From Paulownia fortunei (lineage: Eukaryota > Streptophyta > Magnoliopsida > Lamiales > Paulowniaceae), in contig CM033108.1 of the NCBI GenBank assembly GCA_019321725.1, forward strand, positions 20,597,799 through 20,661,798: a stretch of 64,000 bases of DNA, written 5' to 3'. Below the pieces are notes generated by a model. That model was not told where the DNA came from. It saw only the letters and a list, made by a program, of their open reading frames with translations, and did not search any database. Numbering within the stretch: position 1 is the stretch's first letter; each line of letters starts with the position of its first letter. Shown in pieces: positions 37,101-49,100 of the stretch. The translations under genes and the position numbers were made by a program.

Positions 37101-40100
37101 TCCCACAGATATGTATATATAGCATTTGTCGTTGAGTGTGTCAGAGTTTGGCATTGCTGCTACATATTTTCGCAGTCACAGTTGCCAGCTTTTTGGATCT
37201 TGGTATGGGGCCCCTCTCAACTGTGCAGAAATGAGTCTCTTTTCCTCTTTCAGTTGCCACATTACATAAATAACACTTCAAATAATCAAATGGGACCAAA
37301 TATTATGCTCCGTATGTTATATAGAGGCAGCATCTAAGATTTCTCTTATTTTTTGTCATCTTCCTGCTTTACTTTTGAATGATGCATTACTGCTTTGAGG
37401 AAATTTTAACCCAAAAAAGATTCCTGGCCATTTTGTTACATATTAATAAGAAAAAAAGAACTCTGAACCGTCGGGAGACAGAGTTTAAGTTGGCCATATT
37501 TCTTGCAACCTTTCTAAAACATTTATTTGAGACCTCATTTTTCAAATTTCATGAAAGCGCTGTATGGGATTTTTGATCTATTGAAGCCTTTCTCAAGGAA
37601 CCATTATATTAATCAGAATTCTGTCCCCTTGCACAGGAAATGCAATTGCTTCTGAGGCTTATAGCTAGTCCAATTATCTTCTGCAAAAAACATAGGAGAG
37701 ATCACCTGAACTGTCGGATGAAATAACTGAAACGTTGTGCAATTCACTCCAAGTATTATTTTATTCTTTTTTAAGGACTCTTGAGCTACAAGAGGTGATT
37801 CTTTCATTTTTAAAGCTTGTTCCAATCTGCTCGCTCATCTTTGTCCCCAGCTGGATCTGAAATTATACTTAAACTGCCAAGATTGTTTTCAAAGCCATAT
37901 TCTTTCTTTTACAATCTTATATATATTGCTGTCCTAGAACAAAATAGTGATTCTACACTTTGTACTACAAATCTTAGGGCTGTTTGGTTTCATTTCCATT
38001 CTTGCATTTTTCATATCCGGAAACGAAAACGTGTTTGCTACTTGTATTTTCTTGAAATGGTATTTTCATTCCCAAAAATACCAGTCATCCATTAATTATT
38101 TAAATAATCCTATACCCTACTATACCCTCACTAATTACAATGTCTCCCACTAACTACAACAAGCAATGTTGACAAGACATCTAAAGAAAAAAAATATCCA
38201 CCAAAATACATCACACCATTTCTTCCAAACAAAACATCCAAATACATTTTTATTCTCCGCACACTCTCAGTACCAAAATACATTCACTTAAAATAATTTC
38301 CTCAAAACTACCGAAAATAACACCAAATAGAGCCTAGATTTTGGCTGCTCAACTTTTTACCTGTGTCTTTGTTTGTTTGTATAACACCATGCATTCCTGA
38401 ACTATGTCGAAAACTTGTAATATGTAATCAGGCTTCATTTTATATTTCCCTAGTGCTTGCTGAATGGAAGCCGCCAGTCTATGACAATGAAAGCGGTATA
38501 ACTTTGGTGACAGCAACCACACGCCGTAATTCACCTAATGTAAGGTCTTAAATTACTTTTTCAGTGACTGCTTTTTTTTTTTTTTTACATACTTAGCCTC
38601 AAACTGTTTTTTAATTCCCTTTTGTTGTCTTCTCTTTCAATTTTTCATTCTTCTGGGTTTCCACCAACTTAAGGGCATCATCCAAGTGTGATTATAGTAA
38701 ATTGGTGCTACTGCTGTTGCTAAATTATGTCATAAATCCATAACCATCATCAAGCATTAAGGTGGATCAGCCCCATATGCGATCCAATGGTCGAGTTATT
38801 TGAATCTCATGCTACATGATCCTAAAACTTACACAAAAACATCTATATGTCTGGGCTGGGAAATCATTTAATTAGCTATATGAATAAGTAAAGGTGTGAT
38901 TTCTATCTGATTTATACAAACAAAAATCATGCACAAACTAAAAATTTTGATCTAGCTTGTAAATAGAGAGATTGTTAGATTATCACATGGTCATTCATTC
39001 TTCAGCATTTTTTAATCATATAATGTTGGTTTCATTCCTTCATTTGAGTATTTCAGGGTTGAAACTTGAAATCCATTCTGGATGTTATGACTCAAATCTC
39101 TGTATAGCAAACGTTTGTGCACTTTTAACAACTGACGAGTAAGACTTCTTGTCTTTTTGCAGAATTTGGATTCAAAAATTCATCACAACAACCTTCTCAA
39201 CAATATTCTTGCCAAGGTAAGATCATCTTAATTAGTTTGTTCCATTAGCTTGCAAAAAGTTGTAATCTGTATTTTCTGGAATCCGAATAAGATTTCTTTC
39301 CTTGGTTTAGTGGTTTGACACTGTAAGTAGCTGCCCCTTTTAAGTGACCTTGGAAAATTCCGTCTTAGTGTTGATATATTTACCTAGTCTCAATGAATAG
39401 TCATATTTGGCGAAGTTCTGTTTAATTTTAACTCGGATGCTATGACTTGGTGCAGATTGAAGGGAATAATTCACACGCTGATGATGCAATCATGCTCGAC
39501 AAGGATGGCTATGTGTCAGAAACTAATGCGACAAATATTGTAAGCCTCTTGTACTATACCTGAAATGTAGAATCTTCTGCATTTCCACTTGCTTCATCTC
39601 CTGGGGATGAGCCAGATCCACAGTGAGGTTTCATTCACAGTTGGCTGATGGAGAATGCTGATGTTGCACACTAGGAATATTTATCTTGATATTTTGTTAT
39701 TATTGAAACTTCAATGAAGAGAATCTATTGAATGAGTACTTTTGCTCTTCTTCCTTTTCCACTTTTCCACTTTATTCGGTTTGGAATGTTAATAATCACG
39801 CTCATGAGAGGTCTTTCTTGTTTGAAATCTACTTTTTTCTACTATTATATTCTGGTGAGAGGGTTGGATGGGGAGGTAGGTCAGTTTGAGGTTATCACGC
39901 CTAGAACTATGTGCTACAGTTCGCCTGATTGACATATACTGTTGTTTTTTATCTACTTTCATTTGTAAGAGGATTATTGCAGCATCCGTGAATCATTCTG
40001 TGGTAGATTAGTGAGCTCCATATTTTTGGCTATCCAGCATTTTCTCATGGAAACACCTTTTAATTATTAAATGCTTTTACGCACTCGGATTGCAGTTTCT

Positions 40101-43100
40101 GGTGAAGAAAGGCCATGTGGCAACACCTCATGCTGATTACTGTCTTCCAGGAATAACACGGGCAACTGTAAGATTCATACTATAATGTTCCGAAAATCAC
40201 AGTGTTTATAAGTGCATCACAGAAGTCTTTTTTATTTTGTTTTTTCTTGCCCTTTTGTCTTCCTTGGCCTTTACATTAACCAATATGAGCTTCCTACATG
40301 CTTGTAAATTTTTACACATGATTTGAGTAACTTCTAAATTCTCTATTTGTAACTGTTGTGGTGATCTTTTGTTCTCATATCTGTGTGGAGTAAAACCAAA
40401 ATGGTTTACGACATATTAGCTTTTGCTGATCATATTTTGATGTGTGGCATGTGCCCTCTGTAAATGTTCATCTCTTGCACTGATGCACACAATTTGGTGT
40501 GAAGTTCAAATGTTAGGGAACATTATTAGTGTAAGGATGGGTATCTACTGCTGTAATTTGATTGGTGATGGGGAATGTAAGAATCAGGACATCTCCTCAC
40601 CAGTGAGTGCAAGAGATATCAATTTAGTATATAACAGTTTTTATTACTTTCACTGTTTTATCTCGTCTGAATTGGATCTCATTTAAGAAGTAAGAAATGT
40701 TTTGTGACACTTTTCTTTTTCTTGTGCATAACTGAGATCAGTTTGTGCTGAATCTATATGATGTCTATTCTCAGATCACTGAGAATTTTACACCTACGAG
40801 CTTTATAAGCAAATAATACCTGTATTTTGCAGGTCATGGAACTTGTGGTCAAGGAAAAATTGGTTTTAGCGGAGCGGCGTATTAGTCTATCAGAGTACCA
40901 TACTGCAGACGAGGTATATTTTTCTTGTGTTCCCTATTTTCATCTCAAATAGGGATGTGTAAGTTTGCAAACACCATGGGTTACGGTCATGCATACTGTT
41001 CCACTTGTTTGAGCAGTTTTTGTGCCTTTTCTGTGCTTCAGTCTTGCATAATGTTTCTCTTGTTTGTATTCATGCCTTTCATGGCTTATCTTCAGGAAGA
41101 AGGTTCTTGGTGATTGGATACAGTTCAAAGTCGATATGAATGGTCATAGTTCCTTCAACTGATATTTTGTTTCTGGACAGAGTGATGCATTAATTTACTG
41201 CCTATTCTTTGACCTCTTTGCAATGCATGCTAGTTTGTCACCCATCTTTTTCCTCATTCATTGAAATGAATAATGAAGCATGTGGTTCATCTAGCTGGTT
41301 ATTGATGATGATACTTCTTAATCCTCCTTTTTTATTGCATGTTTCATTATGTTAAACTGTTTCGCTGCAGGTGTTCACGACAGGAACCATGGGAGAACTC
41401 AGTCCGGTGAGTCTTCTATATCAAAGTGTTATGTAACGATGGTGGTACTTCTTGTCTGAACTATTTTGATTTAAGATGTTCGATCTACTTATCACTCCAT
41501 TACCAAGTTTTGTTCTTTTTTTTTATCCTTTAAGTCATTTACATGGTTGAAGACAAAGGCTTTTTTATAAATATTCTAGGTCTGCTTTTTGGCTTCATGA
41601 AGATACACGCTAATGTCATAAAGGTTGCTTGTGGCCAACTGCCCTGAGATTCATGTCAAATTGGATTTGGCTGGATGTATATTAGCATACAACTATAAAA
41701 GCAACAAGTAGAATATTCTTTGTGGAGGGTGTGGAATAATATGTAGTTCTTATTGATTTAAAATGATACCAATACATGTACATATATAGCACATACTCTT
41801 AACACTAAAAAAAGGAAAAAAATCACGTTATCATTTCTGCAATATCAATCCCATAACACAAGGGATTTAATTGACTTTCCCAACTTAAGCTACTGATTTA
41901 CTCCTAGGAATCTGGCCTTCTATTAGCTGTACATTACCACACTCCCCCTCAAGCTGGAGAATAGATATCTTCCATTCCTAGCTTGGAAATAATCCCTTGG
42001 ATCTTCTTTGGCTTCTCCAAGTTTATGATTAGCATTAGTGGGAGTGGTTGCTGGCTTGCAAGCAAGTTTTCCTGTTTCCTTCAAGAGATCAGTCACATAA
42101 TTTTGTCGTGATTCAAAAATGCATGTTTTGAGTATGCCACTTCAATTGCAAGGAAATACAAGTCTTCCAAGCTCTTTTATCTCAAATTCCCTAATTAGGC
42201 ATTCTTTTAAGGCTTCTTTCTCCTTCTCATCATTTCCATTAACAATGATGTCATCAACATAAACTAAAAGAGTTGTTACTTTCCCTAAGTTAGAAAGTTA
42301 GAATGTTTGATAAAGAGTGTGTTGTCATGGTCCGCTAGTCCAAAACCACTTTCACTGTAGCTTCTTGGAGCTTGGAGGGTCACCCACAACTTTATAGAAC
42401 TTTGTAGATATCTCCATCTAGTTGTAGAGATTTTTGTAGAGAATGTAAGAAGTTTCTAGGGACGTCTCTTGTAAATATCTAGTGGAATCTTCTTAGAATA
42501 TTTTTTGGAGAACTCTAGAAAGTCTCTCGTATCCGTAGGATCAAATCGATCACCACCGTCCATTCGAGGGTGGGTAGTATAAATAGGAGTAGGAACTTCA
42601 TTTGTAACCATCAAAGTTCTAAGTGAGTTTGAGTGGATAACAAAGTTCTTCATTTGTAACCATCAAAGTTCTAAAGGTATGATTGGCATCCAGGAATAGA
42701 GTGGGAATGGAATGGGCATTCCCAAGTCTATTCCTAAATACATGATTGGTATAATTTTGTGTTTGGAATACCCATTCCCAAAGGAATCAACATTTCTAAA
42801 AACATGGGTTTAACTATTTCTTCCCTCCCTCCCTCATGGGTTTAGTTATTCCCAAGCAGTCAGGAATGAACTTTTATTTACCTTTGACAAAATTATCCTC
42901 CTAAACTAAATAAAAATATTTGATAAAATTTAGGAATGACAACAGGTAGTGTCGGGTTCGCCAAAACCTGACCCCTCAAAATCTTTATGGACCAGAACTC
43001 GAACTCGCCCCAAACCTGAGAGTTGGTGGGTTGGACCCATTAGACCTGATTTATAATTTAAAAAAATTAAAAATAATTTTTAAAAAATTATATAACCACA

Positions 43101-46100
43101 ACTTTCTAATTATGAGAAAATAATATTATCAATAAATAACTAATTATTTAACTTATATAAACATGTTTAAATTTTTAAAAAATTAAAATTTTTAAATATA
43201 CTTTTTACTTTTATATATTTAATTATTTATTAATTTTATATTATTATTTTAATTTATAAGAGTATCATATTTATATTTTTTTTATGAGTATATATAAGAT
43301 ACATATATTTTTCATATATATATATATATAAATTTACATCAACGTTTTAAGAGATCGGGTTCAGGTCGGATTCAGGTCTTAAAACTAAAACCTGAGACCC
43401 ACCTCGAGATCCATTTGTGGTTTCAAAACTTGCTCTAAGCAAGGCGGGTTCGGAGCGATTCAAGTTTTACATGGACATATTATATCCCTAATAAAATTGA
43501 ACCAACAAAAAAATATTTTATTTTTCTGCATCGTTTAATTCAACTCTGTATCTCAATTTAGTCAATAATAAAAAAGAATATAAAGTAATTTTATCAGATA
43601 ATAATTTTATTCAAAAAAATTTCTACTGAAGGGTAATTTAGTCATCAAAAATAATTTTATTTCATTCTTACTATTTACTTCTAATTACCAATCATGGGAT
43701 TGTAATCCAAGAAGTAATAACGATTCCATTCCTTCTTCATTCCTTATACATACCAAGTGTGGGAAATGCTATACTCATATCATTTCTTTCCTATCATCAT
43801 TCCATTCTTGTCTAATTGCATTCCTACATACCAATCGCCCCCTCAGTGAGTTTGAGTGGATAACAAACTTCTCTTGATGCTCCTCTTAAGTGTTCTTAGC
43901 CTTCTAGCTTACTTCCAACACTTCTTTACATATAAATACTAAGGAGCGAGGCTGACTTAGCTACAAGGAGGGGCGATTGAAGAAGCTAAGGCCGTACGGT
44001 CATTGTTAAAGGAATAAATCCATGACAGTATGATCCCCTTGACTTTGTGTATAACCAATGTTGTCCATTATTTTAGCAAATCTCCCAAACTTTTGTTAGC
44101 TGTTTCCTTCCTTCAAAGCCTGGTGGAATGCTCACGTATATCTCCTCCTCTAAGTTTCTAGTGTCGCAACTCCCAGTTGTAATGAGTGGCTAATGAAAAT
44201 AAAATTCTTACTGTGTTTATTTTAGCTACTAGAGCAAAAGTTTCTTTAAAATGGACTCCATATATAGCTCTTAGCAATCAATCTCGCCTTGTATCTCTCA
44301 AGAGATCTATCAACTTTGTATTTTAAAGTAAATACTCATTTGCAACCTACCAAGTTCTTTCCTTTGGTCGTTCAACAGTCTCCCATGTTTTGTTCTTTTC
44401 CAATGTGTCCATCTTTTCTCTCATAGCATTTCTCTATTCACTTTTAGTCAATGCTTCACAAAAAATTCTAGGGGATGGTGAAAAATGATTGACATTAGCG
44501 AGATAGTGGATATAAAGGCCTTTTTGTGCATTCTCTATTACCTTTTCTTATAGCAATAGGTAGATCAGAATCACATTCAGTAGATGATGAATTCAAAGGA
44601 GAAGCAAGACTTATCGTGTATTCATTGACAGGTTTCAAGGTTGAAATCTTGAACTTGTGGAGGATTAGGATCGTCTTTCCTCCTTGAATACACTTTTTCA
44701 AACTGAGATGAGTCATAAATGGGAACAAATTTTGGATTAGACCCAGGAGTAATTGGATAGATGACACTTTGAGAGTGACTTAAAACAGAAGCAGATAGTT
44801 TAGGAGTGGATGATAGAGATGAGACTGATGACAATGAGGCACATCAAGAGGGATATAGTCTTTATCTTCCATTAGTAATGTCTTCCTTTGAAGATAAGAC
44901 TGTGTGAAGTATGGTTTATTTTTAGCAAAGGTGACATCAGCACATATGTAAAACTTTTTCAAGGAAGGACTATAACACTTATATCCCTTTTATGTGGATG
45001 AATAGTTAATAAGCACACACTTAATTGCGTTGGGATCCAATTTCCCTCTATTTTGACTATAGACATGAACAAAAACAGTATACCCAAAAAATTTAGGGAT
45101 TAACCCATTTGAGATTCTCATGTGTGGGTAAAATTTTGTAAGGAGTTCTATAGGAGTTTTAAAATCTGACACTCCTGAGGGTAATCTATTGATCATATAT
45201 GTGTGGAAGTAATGACAACTTTCCCCCACATGGATTTAGGAACATTCACTTGAAATAATAAAGCCTGAGTAGTGTTAAGCAAGTGCCCATTTTTGCTCTC
45301 AGCGACCCATTTTGTTGTGGTGTGTTTGTGCAAGAGGTTTCATGAATAATTATTTACTTTTGAAAGTATGGTGATAGAGTTTCATTAAAATAATCTCTCA
45401 GCGTTGTCATATCTAAAACTTCTAATTCACCCCAAACTAATTTTGAACCTTAGAATGAAATTAGGTACAACACTACTTACATCTGATTTGTTTTTCAACA
45501 AGAATATCCACATAACTTTAGTACAATCATTAATTAGAGAAATGAACCATCGTGACTATAAAATGTTTGAAATTGTGGAAGGCCTCCAAATATCATTGTA
45601 GATCAAATCAAAAGGATGAGAACTTTGTTTATTATTAATAGGAAAAGATACACGGGTATATTTTGCAAGTTCACAAACATAAAAATGAAAACTTGTGAGA
45701 TCTAATCCTTTAAACAAGGCAGGATATATGATATTTAAAACTTGAAATAATGGATGACCAAGTTGATATTTCAGATGGCATCTTTGTTTGAGGAACTAAG
45801 AAAAGATGACGACAAATTATTTATGACTTTCTTTGAATTCATTGGTGTCTCAAGGTAGTACTGTCCATATTTTCCCTTAGCAAGTCTAATCCTCCTCGAT
45901 ACCTGGTCCTGAAAAACACAATAAGAGGAGGGTAGAAAACAGTGTGATAATTCTGACTTTCTGTTATTTTTTGAATTGGGATAAGAATTAAATGACAACT
46001 TAGATGAAGAACATCTTTGAGAATGATGAATGGTGTTGAATACCCCCTAAACCTGTTGTAGACAAAGAAAATTTACGGCCAATTAAATGATGACATGTGT

Positions 46101-49100
46101 AAAATAATATAATAAATATCATTTATATTTTCTATTTATATTTTGAGAATTTAATCAAATTTAATTTCTAAATTAAATAGTTAATTAAATGATATTTTAA
46201 TATATAATTTACTGGCCAATCAAATATCGCCATATGCCAATTCTCAATTCTTGACAATCAAGATTGTATCTTGCAAATTATGGAAGTAAATACCAATATT
46301 TGGTAATTTAAATCACATCTTGTGATTAAGGCAGTAAATGCCAATCAAATCGTGAATGACCAATCAAATTACGTCGCTTCATCAAATAATTATCGCAAGA
46401 ACTCATATCCTACAAATATAAATAGGGATCATCTCCAAGAAGTTAAACACAAGTTGTGAAAAAATCCAAGCAACTTAAGGAGACAAGTTCGAGGAGATCC
46501 ACGATGTTTAAGATGAAAGTTAAGACGTTTATCGCGGAGTCTACTCAAGTGATAACGTTTAATTTGAGATTAAGTTGATAAACCCTCAAATTAACGTTAT
46601 TAGAAATCCAATCCACATTGGAGGAGATCAAAGGGTCACTTGCATCAAAAAGTTACTAAATCCAACAAGTCAATGTTTTTGAAGTTGCAACGTTTAATTC
46701 GAAATCAAGGTGTCAAACCCTCGAATTAACGATATTGAAGGACGAAATCAATTTGGAGGTGATCAAATTAGCGATTCCACCTCAAAAATTTCAAATCCAA
46801 AAGATAATGTTTTTGAAGAGAAGAATCAAAGGAATTAGTTAGAAATTGTAACCATTTAATTCTTTTGATATATTAAAAATTCAATTTGTACTATTTTTCT
46901 TGTTTGTTATTTTGCAGACAACGAAATTTGTGTTACACCTGCGACTGTAGTAAGAGAACCATTTGCTACAATAATTTTTCTATTGGTTGGACAGAGTATA
47001 GGTACTGAAACATTGTGAGGAATAGGTCACGTGATCGGTGGCCCATGAATCAACTATCCAAGAATTGGCAGAAAATGTTTCTGAGACATATAATCCAAAA
47101 GAGAATAGTGACTTACCTGATAGTGCTAATGAACAAGCACCAAAAGGTTTTTCCATAGATCCAATCAAGCATTTGATTTTTTCAATTTCTGCATTGTTGA
47201 GTCCACTCTCCTGTTAATTTTCTAGTTTGTTTGCTCTGTCAAATGCTCCTGACCATGAGGTGTTTGTTGTCCACCTCAGTTTCCCCATTATCTACTTGGT
47301 GGCTTGCTATTCAATTTCCAACAACTTTCCTTTGTGTGTCTTGGTTTCCTACGATGGGTACACCAGAGATCATCCTTAATCACTCTTCCTGGAACTTTTG
47401 ATGAGCCTATTTTCCCACTTTATTGTGTCTGTAATTATCTTGCTTTGGTTGCCAGCACCATTCCTTCTGCAACTTCAGGTTTTAGTATAATGCCCCTTCA
47501 ACTTTTTTCTGACCGAATTAGTGAAATCACGTCCTCCAATGAAGGCATCTCCTCTTTGCCAAGAATCTGCACTCTGACCCGATCGAATCAAGGTTGAGTC
47601 CTGCAAGGAAGTCACAGAATCGGTCCTTTTCAATGAAATTCTTCAATGTTGCAGTATTTCATTTCAATCACCCAATAATAATCAATTCCTGCCATAAATT
47701 TTGCAGGGAATTCACATACTCAGTCACAGTTTTCTTCCCTGTTTCATTGCATTGTTTTGACTTTGATCTCATAAACTTGGGTTGCGTCACAGGCTTTTGA
47801 GTAAGTCTCTTGAATGGAGTCCCAAATTTCTTGGGCAGTGATCATGAACATACAGGTATCACTGATTTCAGGATTCATTGAATCCCACAGCCATGACATT
47901 ATTATGGAATCTTCTTCATCCCAAGCGTCAAATTTCGAGTCTCCCTTCTTTGATCCTGTTCCTTGAAGGTGACTGAGTCTCCCTTTGCCTTTTAGATATG
48001 TCCGAAAAAATTGAGACCATTTCAAATAATTTTTTCCATTCAACCTATAGGTAAACACTTTGCAAATCACCGGTTGTTTTGTTGGAGTTAACCTCTTCGT
48101 ATTGGACAGGGATGTTCGGAAGCACTGCTTTGAGATGACATGGTTTTTCAAGAAAAGTGGGGCTTATGAACTGAAATTCGGGCGATGAAGGCCTGAAAGA
48201 TCATTTAAAAAAAAGTGCCAACCTCAGAGAAAACAGCAACGAAGGCTAAAATGAAAAATGGCGATGAAGGCCACATTCCCAAGTTTTTTACAAACCTATG
48301 GCTCTGATACCGCGTGGAAGATGTGAAATCTGTAGTTCTCATTGATTGAAAATGATACAAATACATGTATATATATATATAGCACATACTCTAGCACTAA
48401 AAAAGGCAAAAATCACAGTATCATATCTATACTGTCAATCCCATGACACAAGGAATTTAGTTGACTTTTCTAACTTAACACACTGATTTACTCCTAAGAA
48501 TCTGGCCTTCTATTAGCTGTACATTACCACATTCTTATTAATGTTGTTACTTCTGTCATCTTTCTTCTCATCATCATTAGAATTATTAGTAGGACTATGA
48601 TAATAATGATAGTGATGATGCTAATGCTGTAAATGTTAGAATGATTAATGAAGAATCATATATAAAAGGTATTTAGGGACTTGCATCCTATCAAAATTTG
48701 ACAATAAGTCAATCCAATAATCTATATCAATGATATGAACTGCAACCTTAAAGACGTTCTTCTTCAACTTTTAGATTGTCTCTGATTCCTCAAAGATCTC
48801 TTATGGTCCTCCAAAGTCCGAATTAGACAGGAGCCAGTGTCCTTTGTTTCAAATTATAAGGAACACTCTCTAATGCTCATACGGCCTATGGTGTGTTTAC
48901 TGTGGATGGAATTACTTATTTTTAGGCCAATCAGATTAACTAGCTGAACTCAAACACAGCTTCAACACCAAAGTTCAAAATTAGCTGCAACCCTGCGGCT
49001 AGCAAATGCTACATGCTTTTTTCAGCTTGTTCATGCATCATGATATGTCTAGAAATTTTGGCTCAAGAATCTATAATTGCTGTATTGGTGACAGAATTGT

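Larger units (their letters stand above)
27689..37107 (-). mobile_element. Copia element A in intron 12 (outer element)
   Basis: LTRs of 212 bp lie at 27689-27900 and 36896-37107 (about eight differences by eye). The flanking 5-bp sequences GATGT (27684-27688) and GATAT (37108-37112) are the likely target duplication. Next to the right-hand (5') LTR, GCTCTGATACCA is the minus-strand PBS for initiator tRNA-Met. At the other end CTCCCCCTCAAGCTGG marks the polypurine tract. The pol domains are on the minus strand, broken by several stops. The gag-coding part before protease is missing: only about 540 bases separate the insertion site of element B from the 5' LTR. Element B splits A at its protease motif. 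Confidence 0.9.
42323..44027 (+). mobile_element. Solo LTR inserted in copia C, itself interrupted by a MITE
   Basis: The ends form an 8-bp perfect inverted pair, TGTCATGG (42323-42330) and CCATGACA (44020-44027). The flanks GTGTG and GTATG match at 4 of 5 positions. Without the MITE it is ~530 bp, contains a TATA motif (AGTATAAATAGG, about 42576), and has no coding sequence. The RT reading of copia C continues across it. LTR type undetermined. Confidence 0.6.
41990..48151 (-). pseudogene. Copia C gag-pol remnants
   Basis: In minus-strand order: gag (48151-47744, with [13 protein letters not shown]) and its decayed C-terminus; protease at about 47168-46980, whose motif reads DSWATDH where DSGATDH is usual, so the catalytic glycine is lost; integrase pieces (45998-45771, 45400-45520, 45229-44990 with [17 protein letters not shown]); linker (44962-44495); RT pieces down to about 42000, including an intact YVDD at about 42250. 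Stops and shifts occur throughout. Confidence 0.8.
41721..48531 (-). mobile_element. Copia element C in intron 18, old and heavily invaded
   Basis: LTRs are at 41721-41941 (221 bp) and 48313-48531 (219 bp), differing at roughly one position in eight by eye. The 5-bp target duplication TTCTT is perfect (41716-41720 and 48532-48536). A PBS complement (GCTCTGATACC) adjoins the right LTR and a polypurine complement the left. Two solo LTRs sit inside (42323-44027 and 46057-46937). RNase H and the end of RT are deleted: the sequence passes from the extreme 3' end of pol to mid-RT near 42000. Confidence 0.9.
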
